Assembly (NCBI GenBank): GCA_012295275.1
Contig: CM022665.1
Location: 40,873,152-40,937,151, forward strand
Direction: 5' to 3'
DNA from: Chrysomallon squamiferum
Taxonomy: Eukaryota; Mollusca; Gastropoda; Neomphalida; Peltospiridae
DNA: 64,000 bases
The position numbers and the translations under genes are program-made. Under the pieces are notes generated by a model. The model was given only the letters and a program-made list of their open reading frames with translations, searched no databases and was not told where the DNA came from. Positions 1-11,129 of this stretch are shown here, piece after piece; position 1 is the first letter of the stretch, and every line of letters begins with the position of its first letter.

Positions 1-394
1 TTGGTCGTGCAAACAAAGTAATGAACTGAAGAAGTGAAACTCCTCGGTGATAGATTGGAATGTTGTAAATGTAGTAGATACTATTTGAGGTTGGTGGATG
101 TGATGAGAGAAAGGCAGAACACATAGAGACATTACTCAAGGATAAGAAAAATAAAAATAAAAATAAAGATTTTTTTTTTTTTTTTTTTTTTTCAATGTTT
201 GAAATAAGATTCACATGTAAGTTACTCCAGCATAAAACTTAATTTAAACTTGGTCAGTAAGAAATGAAATTATTCTTTCGTTAATGTGAGCTGAAATTTG
301 AGGGTGATATGTTGTTTGTTGGGGTTTTTGGGGGGCTTTTTTTTTATAGTCTAACCTATGTATGGTGAATAATGGATCTTGCTTATATGACAAA

Positions 395-442
<48 letters not shown>

Positions 443-1374
443 AATTAAAGTAAATTAAATAATTAATTATATATTTCTTTGATACTGATTTTATTTTAAG
501 AGTGGTCTTTATAGTTATTCATATTTTTCTTTACAGATTTATTTTATCTACAGGCAGTCGATTCTTAAAAGTACATGACCTTTGGCACATACTAGCTAAT
601 GCATTTTGTAATTTAAATTCCATTTTTTTTATTTTTTATTTTTTATTATTTTTTTTAAATTAATGTAATTGTTAGTGGTGTAGGATGTAATGTTATTTTT
701 TATGATTTTATATTAATGAACATCCAGCACATTTTTGCTGTTATTGTATTACCGACATACATAACAGGCTATTATATATTATAAATTTCTTCATTTTATT
801 TATTATTGTTATTATTGTTGTTGTTGTTGTTATTATTACTATTAAAACATTTTATTTTTAAATTTAAAAGAAGAATATAAAAAATAATCTCCAAAATTAT
901 AAACATCAACAAAAACGTCAATAAATCATAATTTAAAAAGACATTTTGTTAAGAAGATTAATTTTTTTTTTTTTTTTATCAAAAGTGACATCCAAAAATA
1001 TCTGTTCATTTGTTCTGACTGATTAGTTGATACATGAAAACAACAAGAACAACAAAAAAACAAACAGACATGAAATATCTTCTTAATGATGTAACATTAG
1101 TTTTAGGTCCACAAATGCAGTGGTTATGATACAAGGTCATAAAAAGATTAAGCAGGTAGGTTATGATGAATGTCTGATGTCACCACAACCTTCTAAATGT
1201 CATAGTAATAATTAGCCGTCTAAGATTCATTTGTAAATATATGGAAAATTACATGGAATCATTATTTTAAATGAATCATATCAGTGACCTAATGTTTATT
1301 GTTTTTTGTTTAAATATACATACATGATACGTGAAAAACTTTTTAAATATTATCATTGCCATCATTATTTTTGT
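1..1374. other. AT-rich non-coding sequence with long T tracts
   Basis: No gene is visible. The block holds a 23-T run at 170-192, a 42-T run at 397-438, a T17 run near 961-977 and a short TTG/ATT repeat at about 800-840. The minus strand is open from about 138 to the left edge in one frame, but with no recognisable motif and an A-rich lead-in, so it is not called. Confidence 0.7.
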
Positions 1375-1450
1375 ATTGTTATTGTTACTTTTATTGTTAT
1401 TATTATTATTATTATTGTTACTGTTGTTATTTTATTTATTGTTGTTGCTG

Positions 1451-1485
<35 letters not shown>

Positions 1486-1500
1486 ATTATTAAAGTAATT
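1375..1500. repeat. Compound ATT/GTT trinucleotide microsatellite
   Basis: Runs of TTATTATTA mixed with TTGTTG cover the block. They produce a spurious hydrophobic open frame (I/V-rich) on the + strand that is not a gene. Confidence 0.9.
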
Positions 1501-2499
1501 ATGAAATCTGCAAACTAAAACAAGAGAAAAACCAAACAGAAGAATACCAGCATCCACTATGAACAGAAAAGTACATAACCTAATACACAAGTCTTGAAGT
1601 ACCATGCTTTTTTTTCTTGCTTTTTTTTTCCACCTGTTGCCAATAGCAAGGTTCCAACTGAGTAAATGAGTTTTCTTTATCTAAATCAGAAAAGTACTTT
1701 ACATGTAAAACATCTATTTAATTAAGTTCTTTTTATGTACTTTAACATTATTTGCCTTCCCGGTTTATGTTTTTTACAGTTTACGATTTACTTTTAGTTT
1801 GGTTTTTTCTGTCTGTGGCTATGTGTTTGTCAATGAGTGAATGCCTGTAAATCAATGTATATATATACATGTATTTATTTTAATATATTTTTCAGAGAAC
1901 ATGAGAAAAGAACAAAGAACTAGTATAAAACTAAGACCAACATTAAGAAATAGATAAAAATAAATTGATTAATTAATAAATAATAATAATAATAATATGC
2001 AGTAATACATTTGCAATTAATACATGTAATCTTAAATTTTGGCATTCTTAATATACATAATTTCATATAAAAATGTGTATAGAGTATATTGTATCCACAG
2101 GATTTTTATTTACTTTTTTTTTTGTTTTTTTTTTTGTTGTTGTGGGGTTTTTGTTCAGGTTTTTTTGTTTTGTTTGTTTGTTTAGATTTTTTTGTGGGCT
2201 TTTTTCCTTGACATTTAAAAAAAAAAAAAACATTTACTTCTTGATTTAATGATTTGCTTCATTTTAACAATATTATATAGATTTTTATTTTATATTATCT
2301 TTGTTTTTATTTATCTACATAAACAATGTTTTCAACAAAAAAAAAAAACACCCAAAAACTACATTTTCAAGTTACATAAACAATTTTTTATTTTTTTTAT
2401 TTTATTTTTTTTTTATTTATCTTGTGTCCCAAATAAAATAATCCTCTCTGCCATTTTAGAATGCAGCCTATGGAACAAAACACTTCAAGGATTCATTAA

Positions 2500-2500
<1 letters not shown>
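1500..2500. other. Unique AT-rich sequence, no gene
   Basis: Mostly A/T sequence with a T/G-rich stretch at about 2110-2200 (TTTTGTTTGTTTG-like, one GGGG) and an A13 run near 2218-2231. I see no coding signal. Confidence 0.6.

Positions 2501-2502
<2 letters not shown>

Positions 2503-2539
<37 letters not shown>
2503..2539. repeat. (AT)n microsatellite
   Basis: Uninterrupted alternating A/T over about 37 bases. Confidence 0.95.
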
Positions 2540-2543
<4 letters not shown>

Positions 2544-2559
2544 CTGATAATGTCTGGAG

Positions 2560-2776
2560 CTTTTAAAAATATATATGTTACATACAGTGTTCATTAAGGT
2601 GTCTAGCATTTTTTTTTTAGAAATTTATTTGTTTATAATATATTTTTATACAGTGTTTATTAGACAGTCTGAGGGTGTTTAAAAATATAAAAGTCAAAAT
2701 TATGATTTTTGTTTTAATTTCTTTCTGTGTGTTACACAAGTGTTATTCATGTTAATAATTTCACAGGTTGTTTTAT

Positions 2777-2844
<68 letters not shown>

Positions 2845-3000
2845 GTGTTTTATCTGCTTCTCTTTTTATTATTCTGCGTGTGTGTGTTGTCTGTCTCTCT
2901 ATCTGTGTACCTGTCTCATTGCAGACAGATAATTAGGCAGCCTGAAATTTGTAAAAATGAAATTTATTTATAAGCAATGTTATTAAACAGTCTGGCAGTT
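2560..3000. repeat. Degenerate tandem repeat around a TC tract
   Basis: Related segments of the type ACAGTGTTTATTAGACAGTC recur at about 2585, 2650 and 2975, each near TTTAAAAATAT or AAATTTATTT. The spacing is irregular because a (TC)n tract lies between copies. This looks like an old tandem repeat that has decayed. Confidence 0.45.
2780..2841. repeat. (TC)n microsatellite
   Basis: Perfect TC dinucleotides over about 62 bases, followed by a short (TG)n at 2876-2888. The S/L-rich open frame here is an artefact. Confidence 0.97.
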
Positions 3001-3553
3001 TTGTTTTCTGTTTTTTTTTTGTTACAGTGATCAAAGATAAGAAATATTTCCTTGGCCATTTTCTGCTCCTTTGAACTTGGCCTGGAAATCATCACGTAGA
3101 CCTTATCTGCATGCAAATTGCACAACCCAGTCAGCGAAAAATAAAAAAATAAAAAAATGGAAATAAAACACACATCATCTAAGATGGCTTTTATTTATAA
3201 TTAGTGGTATTTAAAGTTTACATCAGAGGGCTGGGAAATGGAAGAAAAAAGAAAGAAATCCATTTGTATGCAGGAGAAGCTAAAATGATGGTTGATTAGT
3301 TAGCAAAGACCTATAGGGCTGAATCTGTTGAAAGCAGCCTGCTAAAAGATCACTGAAATATGGTCTCTTAATATAGACAGGTAATACAGTCTGTCATGTA
3401 AAAATGGAATGATGAATTTTTATATTTTTTAATGAGACTCTGTTTTTGACAGTAGTCAGAAAATGATGCTAGCCACAGCTTGAATTTCATTTGTTTGCAA
3501 ATTAATACCTAAACCCTAATATTGTTATGGATAGGAATATCTCATTCTGCCGT

Positions 3554-3584
<31 letters not shown>

Positions 3585-3760
3585 ATCACCAGTAAACCAA
3601 AGAAAATTTTCTTCATTTGTCTGTTGTAAAAAAAACTGTGGCTGCTAACATTATTAAAAATTCATAAGTTTTATTTATAATTTGCTTATTCATAATCTGT
3701 GTTTGAAAACCATCAGTGATTATTCTATTGACTACCATTTACAAATTAAGATAAAAATGT
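3000..3760. other. Unique sequence with an A25 run, no gene
   Basis: A run of 25 A lies at 3561-3585. The segment 3035-3130 has ordinary complexity, but I find no recognisable protein or RNA in it on either strand. Confidence 0.5.
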
Positions 3761-3774
3761 TTTTATGTTTTGAA

Positions 3775-3885
3775 TCTTACCGTCACACAGAAGGAAAGCA
3801 CATACCTCAGACTTTGATATTCCAGTGATGCAAAATGGTTGAATAAGCACACCAAGGACTGATCCTGCAGCTTCACAGTTATTAT
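3775..3885 (-). mobile_element. tRNA-derived SINE fragment (mollusc type)
   Basis: Read on the minus strand, the block starts with a B-box-like CAGGATCAGTCC. It continues with sequence matching the shared SINE body, including CACTGGAATATCAAAG and GAGGTATGTGCTTTCC. The same order is seen in the copies at 13.7, 28.2 and 59.3 kb. The match is from memory of molluscan SINEs and from agreement among copies in this window. The element leaves a 79-codon minus-strand frame (3746-3985) that is not an independent gene. Confidence 0.65.
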
Positions 3886-3889
3886 TATT

Positions 3890-5800
3890 CTGTTTGTTAC
3901 TGTACTGATTAAAGAAACTTTTTTCCAGATACCTCCCTAAGCATTGTTTATGACATTTATTTACAGGTTGTTCAAAAAAGCCCATAGTTTATTTTCTGAT
4001 TAAAACAACTTTTACATCGTACAAACATGCCTGCCTACCTTTCCAAATAGTTGTGCTTGTTGTTGTTGTTGTTTTGGGGGTGTTTTGAGGTGGGGTTTTT
4101 TTTGTGTGTGTTTTGGTTTTTTTGGGGGTTTAGGGGGGATTTCCATTAATCTAATGCCTATATCATCTATATACAATTTGTTAATAAAATGGAATGGTTA
4201 AAACAGATCTGACTGTATGACATTTATTTTCAAAGATTCTGATCATACGAAAACACACTCTGTTTTTAATCTTTAGGATAATATTCCAATTTTTTTTTTT
4301 TTACTGATTCTGCAGACTGATTAATTGTGTTTTGAAATATGAAATTAATAAGAGATGGATCTAGAAACAGAAATAAGTATTTTCTCCATTATTAAATGCT
4401 GTAGTTGTCAAGTCCTCTGATCTTGCCAATAAATGCTTTTCTCCAAACTTTAATCAAATTGTTTCAAGTAATTTCCAAGAAGACATATATTACTCCTTAT
4501 ATATTATTTATATACAAATAGAATTAAGTTCTTTGATCTTTACTGACAAAAATTGTTCTAAAGTTAAATACTGCTTTGAATTATTTTCCAAAAGGAAATG
4601 TTACATTATGAGGTACATAACATTAATGTTGGTATATGTGTTTGCATTGAACAGTGTAATTTTTGTCTACATAAAAATACATTTTTAATTCTGTTATTTT
4701 TAAAAAGATGAATTTTGTTCTTTATTTAAGACAGATGTTTGTGTATATCAAAGTTTTTCCTCATTCCAGACAAGGCTTTGTAAGTTGTATATGAAATGAG
4801 GTGATATATGAGTGAATAGGTACATATAAAATTCTGTTTTTTGTTTCTTCTTTTTATTTTTTATTTTTTTACCCTTTTTCATGTCTTAATTTAATGCATT
4901 ATTAAATATATCAAGTTCTAAATAAATTCATAAACTAACACACACACACACACACACATACACATGCATTATAAATAAGAAGTTCAAATTCAATCAAAAA
5001 TATAAAAAATTATGTAAACACATTTAGAACATTCTCAAAATTCATTTTAGTGTTTGTTATTTTTACTGAAATAAAATATATTTCTTCATGAAAATGATTG
5101 GTCTGTTATTTTTGTTGTTTTTTTTATTGCTTTTTTCTTTTTTTAATATACAAAAAAAAAAAAAAAAAATGTTTCAGTATGTTGAAATAAGGTTTGTGTT
5201 GTATCTTACTGTCAAAAAATACTCGCTATCTTATGATGAAATCTGTAAGTCAATTTTAAATTAATACTACATGTACTGGCTTACACTGGCTCAATAAATC
5301 AAAAAGAAAATTAATACTGGGATTTTTTGGCCTGCCAGACCAGCTTGTTGGTTACTCAGTCATTTATCATTGCTCTTTTGTTTTAGTTTTGTCATTTTTC
5401 TTCTTCTTCTTTACTTTCCTCCTCTTTCTTAGTATGTGTGTTTATGAAAGAATGGAAAATTTATTGTTACTGTTATTCTTTGGTCTAACAGTAGTCATTG
5501 TTGTAATTCCGTCATAATGTTTTGTTTAATTAAAATTAATAAAATAATAATTATTAAAAGTGTTTTTGACTTGTTACATGAATAATGTTTTAATAATGCT
5601 GTCTTCTTTATAAAAAAAAAGAATATTTCAAAATTTTTATTATTTAAAAAAGAAATGTTTTTTTAACTTTTTATTATTATTTAATTATAGGTTATTTATA
5701 ACACCATAATAATCTTATCTTTAACATAAATTTTTATTTTTATTTTATATAAGTAATTGTTCATCTTTCTAAATGATTTTTTTTTTTCTTTTAAAAATAT
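3890..5800. other. Unique AT-rich sequence with minor microsatellites
   Basis: Contains a G/T-rich patch at 4072-4140, a (CA)n at 4938-4958 and an A18 run at about 5152-5169. No gene is seen. GTAAGT after CTCATTCCAG and only ten further bases (about 4777) is noted but too short to interpret. Confidence 0.55.
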
Positions 5801-5814
5801 TTAGCTTTTGAAAC

Positions 5815-5945
5815 ATATCTAGTGACAATAATAGTAATAGTAGTAGTAGTAATAATAGTAATAAAAAAGAACAGTAGTAATAACAACAATAATAAAAAAT
5901 AATAGTTACAACAACAGTAATAAATAATAACAACAACAAAGACAG
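5815..5945. repeat. Compound AGT/AAT/AAC trinucleotide repeat
   Basis: Imperfect trinucleotides (AGTAGT, AATAAT, AACAAC) over about 130 bases. The poly-leucine frame on the minus strand is a repeat artefact. Confidence 0.9.
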
Positions 5946-5949
5946 TAAC

Positions 5950-6970
5950 AAATAAAATCAGAAATCAGAAAAGGTATCTTAATAAATTAAATCGAAAATA
6001 GAAATTCTTAGTTTGGATTGACAAATTATTCAAACCATTTCAGACAGCGTGCAGACTGTCAAGAGAATTCAGAACAAATGTAACTAACGATGTGTGATTT
6101 CCTTCATAGTGACATGAAACAGATATTTTTCTTTGCTTTAAATACCAGCATGTGCCACAGGTTAAATGTTTAATGTTTCTGGGGTGGGGTTTTTTCAGTA
6201 CAGACTGGATAGTTAAAGTATATTGTCTGTCTGTCTGATTGGTGCAGATTGGGATTTTTTTGTGGGTTTTTTTTTGTGGAAGACCAGTCATTTTGGAACT
6301 GAATAAAAATATGTTTATTTATTCATTCATTATTATTATTTTTACTACTACTGTAATTATTGTAATTGTTCTTACTGTTAATGTTGCTTTTGTTGTTTCT
6401 GCAGTTCTGATTAATACTATTATAATTACTGTTGTTATTTTGTACGTATTTGTTGCTTTAATGGTATTTTGATTACTGTTGTGATGACGTTGTTGTCATT
6501 AACATCGCTCTTATTGTTACTGGAACTGTAGTTACTGCTATTTATGATATTATTATGATTACTATTTTATTATCTCTATTATATATTTTTACTGGCAGCA
6601 ACAAGAAACAAAAGAGAAAAAATATTCCTATATTCATCTTCCACAGAATAATCAAAAGAAACTACAAAACAAATGCGTTGCTGTGCAAAACTGGCTTATA
6701 ATTGAAATTTGACCACTGAAGTGAAAGGAATATAATATGCAGATGACGTTAGTGTGCTGTAATTGGCCTTCTTGGACAGTGGCAGGAAGTGGACAAGGCT
6801 ACTGGACAACAGACACATATGGTGATAGCTGTGGGTAGCATGAGATATTAAGACTTTGTAGCAAACTAATTAATCAACAGACTTCCTGCATAGCTGTGTT
6901 CAGACAGTGACTGCAGCTGGGGTTTTTTTTTTTTTGGTTTTTTTTTTAATTAGGATAAAATTTCAGAGGA
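5950..6970. other. Unique AT-rich sequence, no gene
   Basis: Includes T/G-rich spots at 6180-6200 and 6250-6285 and an ATT/GTT-rich stretch at 6320-6480. The minus frame at 6040-6291 (83 codons) overlaps a low-complexity + frame and shows no family motif. Confidence 0.5.
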
Positions 6971-6973
6971 AAC

Positions 6974-7195
6974 AATGTCAAGGTCATAAGGTCATTGGTC
7001 AGAATGTCAGTGGACTTAAGGTCATAGTCAAGATGTCAGTGGACAAAATGTCGTGGTCAAAATATCAGTGGATTAAATGTCTTTGTCAAAATGTCAATAC
7101 ACTAAATGGCATGGCCAGAATGAATACTGACTGTGTGTTGGTCGAAATGTCAATGGATTAAAAAGTTAGTGATCTAAATGTCAGTGAGCAGTAGG
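6974..7195 (+). repeat. Degenerate minisatellite, unit about 28 bp
   Basis: The phrase AATGTCAGTGGACTAAATGT recurs with changes about eight times (for example near 7003, 7035, 7066, 7096 and 7147). Units differ by substitutions and small indels, so the array is old. Confidence 0.75.
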
Positions 7196-7286
7196 TATAG
7201 TTAAAGATGGTCAACAGGTCAGTGGATTTAAAATGCATATACACAACAATATATTAGTAAATGTTGGTATATTTTCAGATAAGGTA

Positions 7287-7316
7287 CGTTTTTTGTTTTT
7301 TTATTTCCAGGTAAGT
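7287..7316 (+). promoter_or_regulatory. Candidate recursive splice site (ratchet point)
   Basis: A tract of about 20 pyrimidines ends in TTTCCAG at 7310, immediately followed by GTAAGTAATC. Fusion of a full 3' splice site to a full 5' splice site with no exon between is the defining form of recursive splice sites in long introns of flies and vertebrates. A second donor-like AAG|GTACGT lies at 7281-7289. Activity is inference: no flanking exon is confirmed in this window. Confidence 0.4.
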
Positions 7317-7642
7317 AATCTGTATAGATAGATACACAAAAATAGAATCATGACATTTCACAAGAGATATTTTAACAAAAGAAATCCATTCTGCTGGAAA
7401 TAATGACATTTCTTAATGGATGGTACATGTATAGTTCTAAATACCTATTTTTTTACTTTAATAACATTGACATTGTTCTTTTAAAACAAGTAGTGGGTGT
7501 TATGTGTCAAACTACAACACTGGTTTATCAAAGTCTATTATATATTTTCTATTTTAAACCGCAGGAAAGTGATCAGTGTTTGAAATGATAATCTCATATA
7601 CAAGCAGACACAGTATAAATAGCAATCAAAGACCGAATCAGA

Positions 7643-7668
7643 AAGTGACCTTTTAAAAAAGGTCACTT
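7643..7668. repeat. Perfect 12-bp inverted repeat
   Basis: AAGTGACCTTTT at 7643-7654 is followed, after two bases, by its exact reverse complement at 7657-7668. It would form a 12-bp hairpin or cruciform. No known gene context is visible. Confidence 0.9.
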
Positions 7669-7669
7669 C

Positions 7670-8060
7670 TTAATTGAGGTAATTTCATAATAAAATTGGC
7701 AAATACAAATGTGAGATTTTCACCCATGTGGTAGCTTAGCTGAAATGAATTTTGTACTAAGTTGATAATTTCTGATTAAAAATGAATGCTTTTTGTCATG
7801 TGGTTGTTCTTTTTTTTTTTTTTTTTCTTTTTTTTTCACCGAGTTAATTTTATATTAAATTTAATAAATTTGAAAAACTAAAATGTTCACCCATGTGGCT
7901 TTTTAACTGAGATAATTTTTTATTAACTAGATGATTTGGGAAAGAAAAAGTGAGGTTTTTACTTATCTATATACCTAACTGAGGTCATTTTTATTTTAAT
8001 TTATAGAATAAAAATGGGATTTTTGCCCACAAAGCTATCAGAATTGTAATTTTTCAAATT
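7670..8060 (+). repeat. Degenerate tandem repeat, unit about 90 bp
   Basis: Segments of the type TTCACCCATGTGGCTTTTTA, followed by AACTGAGGTAATTTTTATTA and AT-rich filler, recur about four times (near 7720, 7890, 7960 and 8025). Similarity between units is low, so the array is old. Confidence 0.6.
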
Positions 8061-9195
8061 GATCTGACTTTCTAGTTTTTCTTCAGCTTGCTTTTCTGTC
8101 TGATAAAATATTGAGGGTAACTTTATCCCTGTCATTCACTGATTATTTTAGGTATGATAGATTAAATATTAATTATTTATCTAATTACTAGTTGATAGTT
8201 TTTCATCTTTTTTTTTTTGTTTTCCTTTTTTTCAAATTCTTTTTTTAAATTTTTTTATTTCTAATTTAATTTAATTTTATTTTAATCAGGCTTTAAGTAA
8301 CAATTTTCAAAGTTTTTAAAATAATTCATTCTTTGTTTTTATTTCTTTTTTTTTTATTTGCTCTCCCTATAACTCTCTCTCTCTCTCTATCTCTCTTTAT
8401 CTTTCTCTTTTTTCCATCTCTTTCTTACTGTTTTTTTCTGATTCTCATTTATACACTTATCTTATTTTTTTCTTGCATTTTCCCAGTACTCTGGCATCAT
8501 CTCATAGAAAAGAGCAAAAAGAAAGAAGAAGAAAGAAAAAAAGCTGCATCTTGTAAATTTATCCAGGATTTTATATTTTTTAATATTATTTATTTATTTA
8601 TTTATTCTTTTTTAATGAAATAGTTAAGTGTTTTGTGCAGTGACATTACACATGTAACAATTTTTGGAATTTTTCATTTTAATATTGTTGTTTTTTCTTC
8701 TTTTAAAAAAAATAAAAAAAATTGTGTGTGTTTATTTGTGTAGAAACCAAAACAACAAGAAACAAAAAAGAAGACAAAAGAAGCTTCAGCCTCCATTCCT
8801 CCTCTGGAACTTATTATATTACTGTTTCAATTTTTATTTTACAAATTAAAGTGTTGGAAAAACAACAGTCATTTACAAGTTTACAAACTGTATTTAATCT
8901 ATTTGTTCACACAACCAGAGGCACACACTTCAAACGTTAAACACACTGAGCCATGTTATGCAGAATGTAATTACGTTTGCAAACAAACAGCAGTTTTTAA
9001 ATCAACAGTAAATGATTTAATTAAACAGAATAGTAAAAAAAGGTTCAGAAAAATTGAAATCATCTCTCTGGAGATTATCGTAGTGTAAACCTCTGTAATT
9101 TTGTGCATGAGGTCTTCTGTTCTAATTCCTAATAAAAAAAAGGTTATAATAAGGGCATATTAGAGTGCTGTGCATTTCAGCATGTGTCCTTCTTA
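8060..9195. other. AT-rich unique sequence with pyrimidine tract
   Basis: 8350-8420 is a pyrimidine-rich TCTCTC tract, and 8580-8610 is (ATTT)n. At 8150/8151 an AG|GTATGA junction follows CACTGATTATTTT, a weaker ratchet-like motif with a CTGAT branch-point-like element. No gene is found. Confidence 0.5.
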
Positions 9196-9199
9196 AAAC

Positions 9200-9390
9200 T
9201 TTGATTTGCCTCTTTTTCATCATAGCCAATGCTCTAAGACATTTAAATGTGATTTACTGTTTATGGGAAGGTGCATATAAAAGATCCCTAGCTGCTGATC
9301 AAATAATAATATTCCGTCAGATGGCTTCTCCGTTCTCTTTTACCCTAATATGATGCCAAATAACCATAAATTTCAAAGCAGAGCCTGTAA
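9200..9390 (+). mobile_element. tRNA-derived SINE, body and tail (mollusc type)
   Basis: This is the best-preserved body in the window. GGTGCATATAAAAGATCCCT at 9270-9289 is followed by GCTGCTGATC and, at about 9352-9371, a tail close to GATGCCAAATAACCATAAAT. Upstream, TTTTTCATCATAGCCAATGC matches the body segment that reads TCATTCCAGCCAATGCTGC in the 28.2 kb copy. No tRNA-like head is evident, so the copy is probably 5'-truncated or decayed. It is non-autonomous and has no coding capacity. Confidence 0.75.
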
Positions 9391-9469
9391 TAATAAATCA
9401 TGAAACATTAAATAGTAAAAATTATAATAATTAGAAATGAAATATACAGTTATATGTTACAAAAATTGG

Positions 9470-9560
9470 CCTGAAGACAGCATCAACAAGGATCGACCCT
9501 GCAACGTGTTACTCCTGTTGCAGACGATCCGTTTCTGACATACACACCATTCCCTGGAGA
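9470..9560 (-). mobile_element. Possible SINE head (tRNA-like), minus strand
   Basis: On the minus strand, GTCTGCAACAGGAGTAACAC is followed by TTGCAGGGTCGATCCTTG, which resembles a tRNA anticodon arm and a B box (GGTCGATCC). The A box is not convincing, and no continuation into the SINE body is visible. It could be a decayed tRNA pseudogene instead. Confidence 0.3.
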
Positions 9561-9990
9561 TATCTGGTTTTCTGTGTCAGTTGTAACACACAACTTAAAT
9601 AAGATTCATTTATCATTTCTTGTGAGAACTAAATAATTCCCCTGCTTTCGACGCATCATAAATCACCCAACATTAGTCCAAATAAAAATATTCTGTTTTT
9701 CAAAAATGGGCTTTGTAATCTCAGAAAATGATCAAGATGGATACGAACATAGACATTTCTGTTTCCTTTCTTTGACATTTTTCATTTTCTTCAAGTGAAT
9801 GTTCGACTCGGAGGATGGGTGAACGTACCAGACAGTTCAATTTACACGGCATCAATGTGTTTGACAGTAATTAAAAAATCATGATCTTCATCAAGATGCA
9901 GCGTTATTGTTTTCATTCGTCTACGTCATCGCTGTTTCCTTAGCTTCCTTGTTGTCGTCAAAGGTTAATTTGAGTTGAGCTTTGTACACG
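9560..9990. other. Unique block retaining CpG dinucleotides
   Basis: Unlike its surroundings this block has normal complexity and many CpG sites (TTCGACGC, GTTCGACTCGG, AACGTACC, TTCGTCTACGTCATCG). A CRE-like TACGTCATCG lies near 9923. No open frame of note exists on either strand. It may be a conserved or unmethylated non-coding element; this is inference. Confidence 0.35.
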
Positions 9991-9999
9991 TAGAAATTA

Positions 10000-10675
10000 G
10001 ATTGATTGTAATAAACTGGTGTGGATTTTTAAATTTATAAATTGTTTTTCTTTTCTTTTTCGGTTGTGGGTGGATTGATACTTTTATGAATATTTAATTC
10101 TTTTTTTTTTTTTTTTTTTTTAATTTATTATTTGTAATTATTATAATTTTTTTAAATTCTTTTTTATTTTATTTTATTATTCATTTTTTTTAGCATGGAT
10201 ATAAATAAATAGATGTAAATTTAAAAAATGTCTACTACTCTCGTATATTTTCTGGATTTATAAAATATTTTTCATTTTCTTCTGTTCTGGTAGATGCATT
10301 GGTAATTACATAGATATTTAATTTCTTTTTGTATTTTATTATTATTCTTTTCTTTTTGTTTTGTTTAGTATAGAAATAAAATATATTTAAATTTATGTGT
10401 ATGTATTTTATTATTTTATATTTCAGTTTTGTGTCTTATTTTTTTTTTTAACTTGTGCTTTATTACACCTTTTGTGATCAAATGTTGATAGAAAAAAAAA
10501 AATAATAATAAAAATGATGATAATGATGATGATAAAAAGTAAATAAAAATAATGATAATGATAATAATAATTCATGCCTGACACACACAGATGTGTATTT
10601 CTTTTCTTCTAGTTCTATAGAGGGATTGTGACAAATCTAATCTTTTATTAAAATACCAATTAGCTGTATTTGATT

Positions 10676-10740
<65 letters not shown>

Positions 10741-11125
10741 TATACATGCATTATATCCTAATTCAATCAAAAATATAAAAAATTCTGTTGTGTGATTTTT
10801 AATTATGTTTCTCTTCACAGCATCTCAAACACACATTGTTTGATAATCTACAGTTAAACAGAACTTTATGGATAAAGTCTTAGTGCAGATTTGTATTAAT
10901 ATCCATATATTTTTACAAGGATTAAGTTGAGATGCAAGATTAACGTTGATTTTTGTCCCAGAGTAATGTGGTTTAATGATTATATTTGGTAAGATTCATT
11001 CACACAGCCAAAGAAGTAAGTTTCTTTCTGTTCTTGCTATTTTTATTATTATTGTTATTTCTATATATTTATTAATATATTATCTGACATGCAATAACTT
11101 TTTTTTTTTTGATGTATCCAGTTTA
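10000..11125. other. AT-rich low-complexity sequence with T21 and (CA)n
   Basis: T21 at 10101-10121, an AATGATGAT-type repeat at 10500-10570, and a perfect (CA)n of about 52 bases at 10683-10734 ending in (TA). No gene. Confidence 0.8.
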
Positions 11126-11129
11126 TTTT

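Noticed and set aside
22-138. Minus-strand frame open to the left edge
   Set aside because: About 45 codons with no start, no splice signal and no recognisable peptide; an A-rich lead-in keeps it open.
4762-4782. Possible 10-base microexon between CTCATTCCAG and GTAAGT
   Set aside because: Such short pairs arise often by chance, and nothing around it supports transcription.
8140-8160. Second ratchet site at AG|GTATGA
   Set aside because: The pyrimidine tract is interrupted and the donor is weak compared with 7311.
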